Source of the DNA: Pyricularia pennisetigena
Taxonomy: Eukaryota > Ascomycota > Sordariomycetes > Magnaporthales > Pyriculariaceae
NCBI RefSeq assembly: GCF_004337985.1
Contig: NC_043741.1
Span: forward strand, 439,909-503,908
Length of the DNA stretch: 64,000 nt
Direction: 5' to 3'
Part shown: piece by piece, positions 20,813-32,379 of the stretch
Numbering within the stretch: position 1 is the first letter of the stretch
Layout of the letters: each line of letters opens with the position of its first letter
Notes under the pieces: model-generated
What the model was told of the DNA's origin: nothing
Database searches by the model: none
What the model saw: the letters and a program-made list of their open reading frames with translations, nothing else
Position numbers and translations under genes: made by a program

Positions 20813-23800
20813 ATGTTATAATATAGGCGTTTGGGGTATATAAGGTTATTATTGCTAAAAAAACCGCTAAGATTACAAAACATTTACCTAATTTCGACAA
20901 AATTAGGGCAATTACTTATATTGCTTATATTAAAACCATTTTTATTAGGCGTACAAATAAAGTCGCACCCCCTATACCCCCTAATATTTTCGATTTTATA
21001 AAGGGTAATATAATAACCTTTAAACCTAATCCTTACAATAAAAAACCCGTATTTTTATTATTAGTGGACCGAAAATCACGTTTTCGGTGGTTTATCCTAT
21101 TACAAAATAAAACCGGACCTACGGTTTTAATGGTTATTAAAAAATCTTTGAGGTTTTAAAAATTACGTACAGGCGTTACCCTTTGAATTTTCACTTCGAT
21201 GGGGGGTACGAAGTTAATATAGATTTTTAAAATTGGTTTACAAACAAAAGTGTTAATTTTAGCATTTCGAATCCCTATAACCACGGCTAAAATGGATTAA
21301 CGGAACAGTCTGTTAGGGTTATTCTGGATAAGTTTCGGTTTACCATTATAGCGGCGGGTTTACCATTATGTTTATAATGTTATTTACTACCTGCCGTGGT
21401 TAATTTAATTAACCGTACAGCGGTAATTAATAGGGATTTAACACCCTATCAGGAATTTTATTCCGAATTCCAATCTGGATTACCGCATAAACCCAATTGA
21501 AGGTATTTTCGGGTTATTGGTACTATATACCAGGTTATTATACCGTTGGAAAAACGCCAAAAATTTAATAAATTGGTTCCCCGCACCGAAACGGTGAAAC
21601 TTTTAGCCCATTTATCAAATTTTACAACGTTGCTTTACGCACCTGTTAAACGGACCGTATACAAAATTTTTACCGTAAAAACTATAAAAGGTATAACCGT
21701 TAAAAATTTGGTTATTCCAGGGGAAGCGCTACAGATTTTAAAGGGGGAAAATACAAATTTAAAAAGGGATTTTAATTTTAAATTTGAAAACGAAATTCAC
21801 AGCGTTCCAGCGGATAATTATCCCCTAAAAAACCCTGAAAATATAGGGTACTTACCACCTATTACAGGGCAATTACCACCCGTTATAGGGTATTTAAACC
21901 CTGAAGATACAGTGCCCGCTAAACCTGTATAACCTATTGTTCGCCCCCCAAAACCTATAACGGTAGCGGTACCTGATCCAGTATTTAAAACAACGGAAAT
22001 TCCGGTGTTTTCAGCACCTAAAATATAAAGTATGGAATTAAATTCGCAGTTCGAAAACCCAGATTTAATGGATATAAATTACGTGCATTACTTTTGTTTT
22101 TAAACCCAAAAAAATAAAAGAAAAACCCATTAAAAACGGTAAACCAAATAATTATTAACAGGTTTTAAATAACCCTAAAAATGCTAAATGGTTAACTGTT
22201 TTAACGTTTAAATTCGATTAAATCGTTACTGCAAAAACCTTCCATCTTATTCCAAAAATTAAAATACCTATAGGCCGTAAACTCGTTTTTGCCCCGCCGG
22301 TATTTGAATACAAAAAGGATGTAAATAATAAACTTATAAAATACAAAATTAGGTTTGTTGTTAAAGGTTTTTTACGGGTCGGAAATTTAAATTATATAGA
22401 AACTTTTGCTAACACTAGTATACCATTTACCTGGCGTATATTATTAAGTATAACTAATACACAAAACTGGGAAATAGAACAAATCGATTTTATCGGTGCG
22501 TTTTTAAATAATGACTTTACCGACGTAAATATATATTTGCAAATTCCAAACGGTTTTAACGAATGGGCAAAAAATTGTAACCTTACCACTGTTAAAACTT
22601 TAGTGGAAATGGGTTATAACCCGAAAAAATTGCAGGTTATACAATTGGAAAAAACGTTATATGGTTTGAAATAGGGTCCAAAAAAATGGTAAAACAAATT
22701 TAAAACCCTATTTTTTAAAAAAGGTTTTAAACCATTAATCTTTAATCCCGCTGTTTTTTATAACGTTAAATCCAAACATTTTATCGTTACCTTTATAAAC
22801 GATTACCTGCTAATAGATCCTAAATTGCAATATATTTAGGATTTAAAAGCCCGTTTTAATAAGGTATACGCGTTGGAAAACAGGGGCCTTGCAATTTACT
22901 TTTTAGGCGTTCAAATTATAAAGGATAAACCTCAACGCTTATTTTGGATCCATTAAAATTAATATCTAGAGGAAACATCAGCAACGCTCGGATTAGTTGA
23001 TTGCCAATTTATATTTGTTCTTTTACAACCGGGTATGCTAAAATATAGCGGGGGTAAGCCCGTAAATGCGCTGGAAATCAAATTATGATAACATATTATC
23101 GGTATTTTTATGTATTTAATGCTATTAACGCGCCCGGATATCGGTTTTACGGCTTAGTGGTTTTTACATTTTTTAATAAAAACCACTGCAATCCATTTAA
23201 CGGTAGTTGAAAACTTATTTCGTTATTTAGCGGGTATTAAATTCTTATTTATTTATTACGGAAATAAAATATTTTAAACCGAATTATCACCCAACTTTTT
23301 AATACAGGGTTTTAAAAACCTTAAATTACTGGGTTTTAATAAAAACGATTTTGCCGGGGCTAAAGAAAATTCAAAATCCATTTACGGATATTTATATACC
23401 TTATTTGGGGGTTTTATAACGTGGAAATGCAAAAAAGCTAATATTATAGTTTTAAATATTCCAGAAACCGAGACCGATACCTTAGCGGAAGCCCTGCGTG
23501 AAACACAGTGGTTTAAAAACTTATTTATAAACATTGGACTATTTATAAAAAGCCTTATAACAATATTTGGAAATAATACAGGCTTTATAATTAACGTATA
23601 TAATTTTACGCACCACCAACGTATTAAACATACGTTATTAAAATTTCACTATATACGAGAGTTAATTATAGAATGATTAATAACCTTAAAATACCTGGAA
23701 TTTAAGCAAATCCCCGCTAATGGCCTAATAAAACCCTTAACGCTTCCAATTTACAAAATCTTTTTAAAGTTTATAAGGTTTAAACGCCTAAAAGCTTAGT

Positions 23801-23825
23801 TTTTACCAATTAAATTTTAAGGTAT
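20813..23825 (+). mobile_element. Family B copia-type pol remnant, plus orientation, heavily RIP-degraded
   Basis: Fragments in all plus frames follow copia order. Integrase-like segments come first (KPVFLLLVDRKSRFRWF near 21045). Next is RT (IEQIDFIGAFLNNDFTDVNIY near 22475, LEKTLYGLK near 22645, and the catalytic box near 22795 reading INDYLL, where V-D-D would be expected). RNase H follows (ETDTLAEALRETQWF near 23470, HTLLKFHYIRE near 23630). Dozens of stops interrupt it. Gag and protease are not visible; the 5' part was probably separated by insertion of the family A element. Confidence 0.75.
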
Positions 23826-23887
23826 TTAATTAATTCGTTAATTAATTACCCATTACATTTCCTTTATTTGCAAATATTGGATTTTTG

Positions 23888-24904
23888 TTAACCCAATACT
23901 GGCCGCATTACCTGAAGCTACCCTGCACAAATTAATTAATAAGCAATTTATACCGATTTTATACCAAAAGTTGAATTAAAATTGAAAAAGCTCGTGTTTT
24001 GGGCGATTTACGCATTCGAAATACCTTATATAATATATTTAATTTGGACTATTACCAACGAACAGCCAGATTAGCTACCTGGTTTAATAATTAATTCCGT
24101 GGGTTAATATTGTACAAATCGGGGGTTCGAATCCGGGGGTTGCTACAATTTTGGGGGTTTTTTCCAATTCGGGGGTTCGTCCATTTCGGGGGCTACAGGT
24201 CGGTATAAAGGGTTTAATTATCCAGGGGGTTTATATTGGGAGTTCGAATCGGGTTGGGATATAAAGGGGATTGTTTTTTTAAGGTTTTATTTTTTATATA
24301 TTTTTCTTTTCCGACTTTATATAAATAGTAGCAAAAAAGGGGGTATTAATTATGTGCGTTATTGAATATATAATAGGTCCATTTTTATTTATATATAAGC
24401 TATAATAAATAGTGCCGAAATGGGGCTGTTAGGGCTGTCGGATTTTTTATTATATTTTATATGTGTGTTGCAGGAGTTGCGATTTAAAATCAGCGAATAG
24501 GGTTTCACCCTGTACCGGGTTTAATACCCACCCTGCATTTACGAATTAACTACCCTATACCTGGTTAAAATTTTTACCAAATCAGCAAATTAGTGCAAAC
24601 CCAAAAATGGTTTGTATGGAAATAAGGGTGTTTTTTCAACAACGCATACAAAATAATTTTTCGGAAAATCGTGTGCGGCACCGGAACGCTTTTTGGCGTG
24701 CGGACCCCCACTTCGATGTCGGAAAATATGTAAGGGAGATAAAGCAAAGTCTCCCCCACCAATGAATTAAATTTATTAATCCCAAATTTAGTGAATAATT
24801 TAGTGCATTTAAGCCCTGTAATTAAAGGCTTTTACAACGCAACTAGCACCACGCCGCACCTAGGCTAATGCCTAAACCCCTGTTAGCAACCCATATTGTT
24901 AACA
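23888..24904 (+). repeat. Family B 3' LTR-like repeat
   Basis: Follows the family B RNase H remnant and ends CAACCCATATTGTTAACA. The start (TGTTAACCC near 23888) is approximate. Inverted copy at 7669-8700 and partial copies at 25571-26569 and 27301-27401. It includes a B-box-like GGTTCGAATCC at 24124-24134, but no convincing A box. Confidence 0.65.
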
Positions 24905-24911
24905 TTTATTA

Positions 24912-25570
24912 TGTGAGGAGGTTACGAGATAAAATAAGCTTAATCTTGAACGCGGGGAAAGGTGGATCACGTGTAAGGCTAATGGAACGTTGAAATGGCA
25001 GATAACCGTCTGCTAGCGGGTAATAGAGATGATATATTGTTGTTGCACAATCGATTCGTTGAATCGTTGAATCGATGAAGGTTATGAAGGTAATAAATCT
25101 AAGGCTAAGTTGTGAATTACGTGTTCGAATCCGTAAGTGCAGATCTTCGATCCGGATGTCCGGAATGCGGGGTCACGTCACATGATCTGGCCTTATTTAT
25201 GTGACTAACCTGCCGACCTATTGAGCCTAACGGCCCATTGAGCCTAACGGCCTATTGTGCTTATGCATGCACAGAAAATCTGCGACCACAACGGGACTCG
25301 AACCCACGCACTTTAACGTATATATGATATAGATTATGGTACGTGCATTATACCATTAAGCTAGATTAAATATGACGTATTTGTTTTGTTGTTGAAACTA
25401 TGAACAAAAACGTAATATATAAAGCTTTGTGTGTATGAACGCGTATACGTTTTATTTGTTGTTTATTTATTTATTCGATGCAGGGTGACTAATAAAATTA
25501 GTTCGTGCTAGCCGTTATAAAATAATGCAGGGTAGCTAATATAATTAGCCCTGTGCTAGCCATGTTCACA
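24912..25570 (-). repeat. Second solo LTR of family A, minus orientation
   Basis: 659 bp, the reverse complement of the family A LTR, from TGTGAGGAGG to CATGTTCACA. A perfect 5-bp target-site duplication TATTA lies at 24907-24911 and 25571-25575. The internal part of the element was lost, presumably by LTR-LTR recombination. Confidence 0.93.
25281..25363 (-). promoter_or_regulatory. tRNA-like Pol III module in the minus-strand solo LTR
   Basis: On the minus strand the A box reads TAGCTTAATGG (25353-25363) and the B box GGTTCGAGTCC (25294-25304). Both differ from the other copies by one transition, yet both still fit the Pol III consensus. Confidence 0.65.
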
Positions 25571-26569
25571 TATTATGGCTTATATATAAATAAAAGTGGA
25601 CCCACTATCTGCTAAATAACGCATATAATTAACAATACCCGATATTGAATTGGAATTAAAATAATTCGCGTTTTGGGCGATTTACGCATTCGAAATACCC
25701 TATATAATATACCTAGCTTGCACTATTACCAACGAATAACCAAATTAATTACCTGGCTTAATAATTAATTCCGTGGGTTAATATTATGTAAATCTGGTGT
25801 TCGGATCCGGGGGTTATCACAATTCTGGGGGTTTTTCCAATTCGGGGGTTCGTCCGTTTTAGGGGTTATATGTCGGTGCAAAGGGCTTAATTATTTAAAA
25901 GGGTTTATGTCGGCAGTTTAAATCGGGTTGGGACATAAAAGGGATTATTTTTTAAGGGTTTTATTTTTATATATTTGTTCCGATTTTATAAAAATAGTAC
26001 CAAAAAGGGGGTGTTAATTATATGCGTACTTTAATATATAATAGGTCCATTTTTATCTATATATAAACCATAATAAATAGTGCCGAAATGGGGTTATCGG
26101 GGTTGTCGGATTATCCGTTATACTTTGTGTATTGCAGGATTTGCGATTTCAAGTGTTAGCGAATGGGGTTTACCCTGTACCGGGTTCACACCCACCCTGC
26201 ACTTACGAGTCAGCTACCCCATATCGAATTGAAAATTTCACCAAATCAGCAAATTAGTGCGAACCCAAAAATGGTTTTTATGGAAATAAAGGTGTTTTTT
26301 TAACAACGCATATTAAATAATTTTTCGGAAAATCGTATACGGCACCGGAACGTTTTCTGGGGTGCGGACCCCCATTTCGATATTAAAAAGTATGTAAGGC
26401 AGATAAAGCAAAGTTTCCCCCATTAATAAATCGAATTAATTAATCCCAAAATTGATGTACTATTTTAATGTATTTAAACCCTGTGATTACAGGCACTTAT
26501 AGCGCAATTAACACCACGCCGCACCTAGGTTAATGCCTAAACCCCTATTAGCAACCCATATTATTAACA
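25571..26569 (+). repeat. Composite family B LTR fragment
   Basis: The first 70 bp (to about 25640) are homologous to an inner part of the B LTR in reverse orientation. From about 25645 to 26569 the sequence runs parallel to 23960-24904 and ends with the same ATTAACA terminus. The switch in orientation marks an old rearrangement. Confidence 0.6.
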
Positions 26570-26589
26570 ATTATTAAAGCTAATATTAA

Positions 26590-27290
26590 AAAGCGGATGT
26601 CGCTTAGACGTCTATTCACTCACCTAATTTAATCTATGAGATCCTGGTGTTATTATCGTTGAAACTGGTAACAATATAAAACCGTTTCGATTGTAAATTA
26701 CATACAAAATTATATATAACATACTTACCCGGTTATTTAACGATTTATATAATCAGGTATATACGAAGATTCTATATCCCGTTATTTATACGTATACTAC
26801 CCTCCACGCGCAGAAAGCTCAAAATTCGGTCAAAAACTAAAAATAATATAAAAAAAGATCGAAAATCGAAATAAAATCGAAAAAATAGTACCACCAAAGG
26901 CGGATTAAGGGCAGGGCCTAACAAGTTCACCCAATCATAAGTATAAAATTATAAATTAAATCGTTGTTAATAGCGGTATTAAATGCTATCTTTACCGTGC
27001 AAACCGCTTATTTTTACGATTTTTATTTATTTGTTTATAACGGAGTTTTAGTCGCCGAATTGACGAAAATACCGCTATAAGCGGCGAAAATCGACAAGTT
27101 GTCCTCAGACCTGAACCAAAGCGTTCTTTGGATGGACCCACAGGTACATTGCAAAGCCGCAATTGAGCCACGCTCAATTGTGGAGCTCTGGGCTTCAGGG
27201 ATAAGCCCTGAGACTAGTCGAAAAGCCATGTGGCTGAAAGGTACATGGAGCGCTCGGTCCCCACTGCGAAGCAGGGGGGTCTAGTCTGGG
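26590..27290 (+). repeat. Left arm of a large inverted repeat (families C/E)
   Basis: Homologous, in reverse complement, to about 31620-32270. Landmarks are the GTTGTCCTCAGACCTGA stretch near 27090-27115 and CAGGTACATTGCAA near 27142. It ends with GCAGGGGGGTCTAGTCTG, shared with repeat C copies at 28200 and 33470. Confidence 0.7.
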
Positions 27291-27300
27291 CACTCAGACT

Positions 27301-27401
27301 ACATTTGAACCCTGTAAATACAGGCCTTTATAGCACTAGTTAGTACCACGCCGCACCTAGGCTAATGCCTAAACCCCTAATAGCAACCCATATTGTTAAC
27401 A
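27301..27401 (+). repeat. Family B LTR 3'-end fragment
   Basis: About 100 bp identical in outline to the end of the B LTR (CACGCCGCACCTAGGCTAATG through ATTGTTAACA). Confidence 0.7.
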
Positions 27402-28027
27402 ATAATTTTACCAGTTTTAACGATAATGAAATCAAGGTATTAGGAATGCGATAACATATATACACAGACGTCCACGCGGAATGGGGCCACCAATATTTAA
27501 TTTAATTAATTTTATATTTAAAACAAATGGTAAATTTATATTATTTGTTTATATTTTATTCGATGTAATTAACTGAAAGTCGTAACAAAAAGGCTTAATG
27601 AAATTTATTTATAACATCATAATATATTTATTACTAGCAAGTTGAAAACAATTTTACTCATGATTGGGCGAATTATCAAATCTTTTCAAAGATTGAATAT
27701 TAAAAGAAAAATATTCATAATATTATTATTTTAAACGATAATTGCCTATGTTCTGTGATTTGAAATCGGCCAATATATGAGTTTTATGATAGACTATTAT
27801 TCTTTTACTATTCCCCACTATTTGAATTAATGATTATATAAAATTAAAAACTACAAATCTTATTAAATATTTGAACATTTTTAGAAATAAATTACTTAGA
27901 GCAACTGGGTCTGTAGCAGAAACATTAACAAATTACAAATAACCAACCGCAGGTTATTCTTTATTTTTGCTGTTTTTATTTATTTTCTTATCAAAATATT
28001 TCAGTATATATTGTGGTTATGATATTA

Positions 28028-28440
28028 TTTTTGCCCTTGCAATGCGAATTTAGTGTAAATACCCGCCATAAACGGCGAAATGCGACAAATTGTCCTCAGA
28101 CTAGCACGCGCGCGATTTTTTTGGCCAAGTCAATTGGCCAAAAGGCCTTGTGGCTAAAAAGCATATGGAACGTTCGGTCCCTATTGCGGAGCAGGGGGGT
28201 CTAGTTTAAGCATTGCAATTATAAGTACATTGCATAACCGCAATTTAAACACGAAATGAATTAATTGTGGAGCTTGCGGCTTTAGGGATAAGCCTTGAAA
28301 TGACCCTAAAGTTAAACCAAAATAATATTTGGATAAACTTACAAATATATTGCAAAACCCCAATTAACGCACGAAATGGATTAATTATGGAGCTTTGGGC
28401 TTTCGGCATAAACCTCCAAACTACAAGCAGCCTTTTTTGG
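28028..28440 (+). repeat. Repeat C, copy 2, with an internal tandem duplication
   Basis: Contains CGCCATAAACGGCGAAATGCG and ATTGTCCTCAGAC (28089-28101), then the GCAGGGGGGTCTAG end near 28190, then two tandem decayed copies of the CATTGCAAAACCGCAATT...GTGGAGCTT unit (about 28215-28300 and 28330-28420). The 28028-28101 part is matched, inverted, by 29766-29838. Confidence 0.65.
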
Positions 28441-29228
28441 TTATCCTGGAAAATTAGTTCGTAAATGGGTAATTGGATTATATTACTTTTAATGAAAGAA
28501 ATATATTTTCCAGTATTGCGTTATTATTTTTTAAGTTATTTTTCATTTTTGTATTGGTTGTTATTAGTGGGAAGAAGTTTACCGGGCCAAAACGGTCACA
28601 AATCTGGAAATGGCGTTTTAGAAAAATGATGAGAGCAGAATGAGAATCTAGTTTAAAATTAATATTTTAATTAACGAAAATTTAATTGCTACCAAATTGA
28701 TTGCAAATTATACTTTAGTAAATAATATTTTAAGTCAAATTAAAATAAACATTTCCCTATTATAATAGTTTTTTGTTTACCTGCAGTATCTTTATTAAGC
28801 TTGTCTTTTTCCAATAAACATAATATTACCGGGCTTTCCTTGTATCGCTTGAACCGGTGCATGAAATATTATAATTAAAATATTATTTAAAACCTATTTT
28901 TGACAATATATGCAAATTAGAATAAATAACTATTCAATAGTCCAATTTTAAACACGCGATAATATTAGGCGGGTAGCCTATATAATCTTACCATAAATAC
29001 AGCATCAGCAAAGTTAATTTGGTAATAACAAATAATTAATGAAGTATAATATTACAAATCATAAATTGCCCTCCAATTTCAAATTAAAATAAATGTTGTA
29101 GCACATTTTCCTAGTTCTTTTCCAACGCCATTCCATTATTAAATACATTTTCTAAAAGGAAATAAAACGTATTTCACCTTTCTTTTCATAAATCATTTTA
29201 TTTCTAATACAAATAACCACCGATCAAA

Positions 29229-29612
29229 ATGGTTTCCCCCAGTTTACTGTGCTCGACTTTTTTGAGCGCCCTATTTGTGGCTGCCGAAAGAAAAAAAATC
29301 GATAAATATAATCCTGGAGATTTTTATGTGAAATTTCAAGGACGCCTCCAATACGATTTCGAAAGAGGGCCTCAAAATGATGCTATTGCAAAAGCTTATG
29401 GAGCGGAAATATTTACAGACCGCTGGCAGAATACAGGTTATAATAAGTTTCAAGCGCTTTCTAACAAAGACGGAGTTTGGGTTTCCACCAATCATAAAAA
29501 TGTTGATTTTGAATTAGCGAAAAGTATTTTAATGGAACTAGGTTTCACAGACGCTTACTGGGAGCGATGGTTTGGCAAAATACATACGTTTTTTTATATG
29601 AACAATTCTTAA
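29229..29612 (+). CDS. Small secreted protein, candidate effector, in the RIPped transposon island
   Basis: An intact ORF of 127 residues with a good start context (ATCAAAATGG) after an A/T-rich leader. Residues 1-19 or 20 form a typical signal peptide (hydrophobic core LLCSTFLSALFVAA). The mature part of about 107 residues is Cys-free, charged and rich in Lys, Asp, Asn, Phe, Tyr and Trp, and begins with a basic ERKK segment; it has no membrane span. I recognise no family. It is unlike its surroundings: it has no RIP-type stops, is more GC-rich, and keeps CA/TG dinucleotides. This suggests it is single copy and under selection or a recent arrival. It is flanked by nested inverted repeats. An effector role is inferred only from size, signal peptide and genomic setting. 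A missed intron or a non-functional ORF remains possible. Confidence 0.6.
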   Translation: MVSPSLLCSTFLSALFVAAERKKIDKYNPGDFYVKFQGRLQYDFERGPQNDAIAKAYGAEIFTDRWQNTGYNKFQALSNKDGVWVSTNHKNVDFELAKSILMELGFTDAYWERWFGKIHTFFYMNNS

Positions 29613-29765
29613 ACCCTTCCGAACTTATTATGTATATATTAATAGGACTTCCGTAATATTAAGCAATTAATAGAATATTATTATTGGGTTAAATGGTTCA
29701 CATTTTATATCCTCTATAAAGCTTTTTAAAGAAGAGCTTCTAAGCGTCCTTCCCTTTTATATTTG

Positions 29766-29838
29766 GTCTGAGGACAATTTGTCGCAGTTTGCCGTTTGGA
29801 ACGGGTAAATATACTGTATTCGCACTCTAAGAGCAAAA
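29766..29838 (-). repeat. Repeat C, copy 3 (inverted partner of 28028-28101)
   Basis: The reverse complement aligns over about 73 bp with 28028-28101, including GCGACAAATTGTCCTCAGAC at the inner edge. The two arms bracket the candidate effector ORF, 1.8 kb apart. Confidence 0.65.
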
Positions 29839-30370
29839 CAAACAGTGTAATTATAATGCGCAATTGAATATTCGGATAAAAAGATAAATAAAGATCGTAA
29901 AAATATAAGGTAACCTTCGTAGGATAATTGGAAACTTGGCAACCGTTTTGCTCAAAGGCCCGGTATTATAAATCTTTTGTTTCTAAATATATTCAAGTAT
30001 TTAATATGATTTTTCGTTTTGAATTATGTTTGATTATTGCTTTGAATTATGGTAAAGTGTATGCTTTCACGCATTCCAGACTACAAAACGCATATAATTA
30101 TCACTTAAAAAATGATATAATTAATGTTTTTATTCTAATATGTAATTGAATAAATGATTTAATAAATCACCCAGTTGTAAATAGAGTGGAAAAAAGCCTT
30201 AAAGCAGTAATTTTGTTATGCAATTATATACAAATATTATCGAACTTTCTTTTTACAAGTTGAAATGAACGAAGTAAATTAAATAACGAAGAAATAATAC
30301 AAATTTACCATTTTTTTACATAGGGAATATTTAAGGCTAATATTATAAGTCGGATTTAACGTGGACGTTT

Positions 30371-30373
<3 letters not shown>

Positions 30374-30417
<44 letters not shown>
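30374..30417. repeat. (TA)22 microsatellite
   Basis: 44 bp of uninterrupted TA dinucleotides. Confidence 0.95.
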
Positions 30418-30423
<6 letters not shown>

Positions 30424-30539
30424 TATAGGTTGATAGGCTTTCCGTAATGTCGATCGATCAACAGAACGTTGTTATACGAGTATAAAGATATATATTTTAT
30501 TGATTGTCTGTTCTATTAAACTGTCTAAAGGTGAGTTTC

Positions 30540-31500
30540 TGAACGTCCTTCCGTCTTATACTTCGCAATTGGGCGTGTAAATCACGTACAATTGGCCCGT
30601 GCGGCATTGCACGTAACTCATCGCTCTATCGTCAATTTGACCGCGATTACCTCTATTCTAACACCGGCAATTCTTTCTTTTCTGCACGCGGTTAATAACC
30701 TCCATTCCAGTCGCAATAACAATCTGTAAATGAAAAACAACAAAAACAGCCATATCGTTTGCGATATGCTTTCTAAAAATGGTTTTGAATAATTATTCGT
30801 TACGCCTTTACTTTCCGTAACCCGTTGTATATTCCTATTATAATAATAATTAATTACGTGGCCTCTTTTAACGACAATAATTTTAAATAGCTTCGTTTAC
30901 CGTTCCTATTATTTACTTACTTTACTAGTTAATTGCAACGACGGCGTTATTAATTAACTGTAAACTTTTGGCCATCCTTTTTATTTATAAAAAAGCCTTT
31001 TCCTGCCACGAATCTTAATACGTAATTATGATAATTTTTCAAAGCCTTTTTTCAGCATTTTTTCAAATTACTTCTTAGCAATTATTTTTGTTAACCGTTT
31101 TGCTGCTCATTTATTATTTTGTTTACCCTTTTTATTAATTGGTTTAATTTCAATTTGATTTTCGCCATTATGTTTCTTTTAACGACTTTTCCGACAAAGG
31201 TGAATTTTTGTTTTTAATTTTGTCGCTATTATTAAAACCGCTAATCGTTGTTTTTCAATTTTGCGCCCTGTCCTTTGTTTAGCCTGTTTTAATTTTTGTT
31301 TCGCTGGCAAACAAATTTAACTAAAATATCTTGGTGTTTGCTACGATATTATTCCGCCGTTTGGCCGTTGCACCAAATATAAACAAGGTTATTCCTGCAA
31401 ATTAATATAAATTTAGTAATTTGGAGCATTTTTCTTTATCGCGCCGTTATTTCGTTAATTAACACGATTTTCGTTTAATCTCATTATCGCCTTTAAACCG
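30540..31500. other. AT-rich, possibly decayed transposon, no gene seen
   Basis: Minus-strand frames show Lys/Asn-rich, protein-like stretches broken by stops near 31000-31480, but no motif I can name. Confidence 0.45.
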
Positions 31501-31619
31501 GTTATGCTATTCCTGCGTGCTTATAACTTGTAAAAGGCCGGCGCGCTGTTTAAAAATAATCCCAAAAAATCCGGTTTTGTGTTTGCGATTACTATTCCTA
31601 AAAAACGCAAAACCGACGC

Positions 31620-32270
31620 GCCTTTTAGTCTCAGGGCTCATCCCTGAAGCCCAGAGCTCCTCAATCGATCCACTTTGCTCCATTTCGTGGCTCAATTGCG
31701 GCCTTGCAATGTACCTGTGGGTCCATCCAAAGAACGCTTTAACTCAGGTCTGAGGACAACTTGTCGATTTTCGCCGTTTATGGCGGTATTTTTGGCCTTT
31801 TTTCAACCGACATTCCTTTATTATTCCACAATTACGCAAAATATTGAAAAAGGAAAATATCGTTGAAAATAGCGTTTAATATCGCTATTAGCAGCGATTT
31901 AATTTATTTTTTAATCCTTTATAATGGCCGAATTCGATACCACCTGCCCTTAATCCGTTCATAGCGGTACTGTTTTTTCGATTTTTTTTCAATTTTCGAT
32001 TCTTTTTAATATTATTTTTTATTTTTGACCAAATTTTATAATTCTTGCACGTGGAGGGTCGTATATATTTATATATCGGTATACTAAATTTTGGTGCATA
32101 TACCATATTATATAAACAGTTAAATAAGCGGATAGGCAAAATATATACTTTTTTATGTATAATTTACAATCGAAACTCGTTTATATTTTTACCAATTTTA
32201 ACGATAATAAAACCAAAACTTCAAAAATTCGATTACGTATATAAACAAACGTCCAAATCCAATCCTATTT
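31620..32270 (-). repeat. Right arm of the large inverted repeat (families C/E)
   Basis: Reverse complement of about 26590-27290. Contains GTCTGAGGACAACTTGTCG near 31750. The outer part (32050-32345) is repeated again in direct orientation at about 32380-32700, sharing the TTGCACGTGG...GGG start. Confidence 0.7.
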
Positions 32271-32379
32271 ATAATATCGGCTTTAAAAACTGTTTTATAA
32301 AAAGAAATGCTAAATGTGTATTTTATAAATGTTTTTGCTTTATTTAATTAATTTTATATTATTTTTGTTTTGCAGCCGA

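Noticed and set aside
29928..30149. Second small ORF near the candidate effector
   Set aside because: Begins at TTG, has no signal peptide at its start, and lies in AT-rich repeat DNA.
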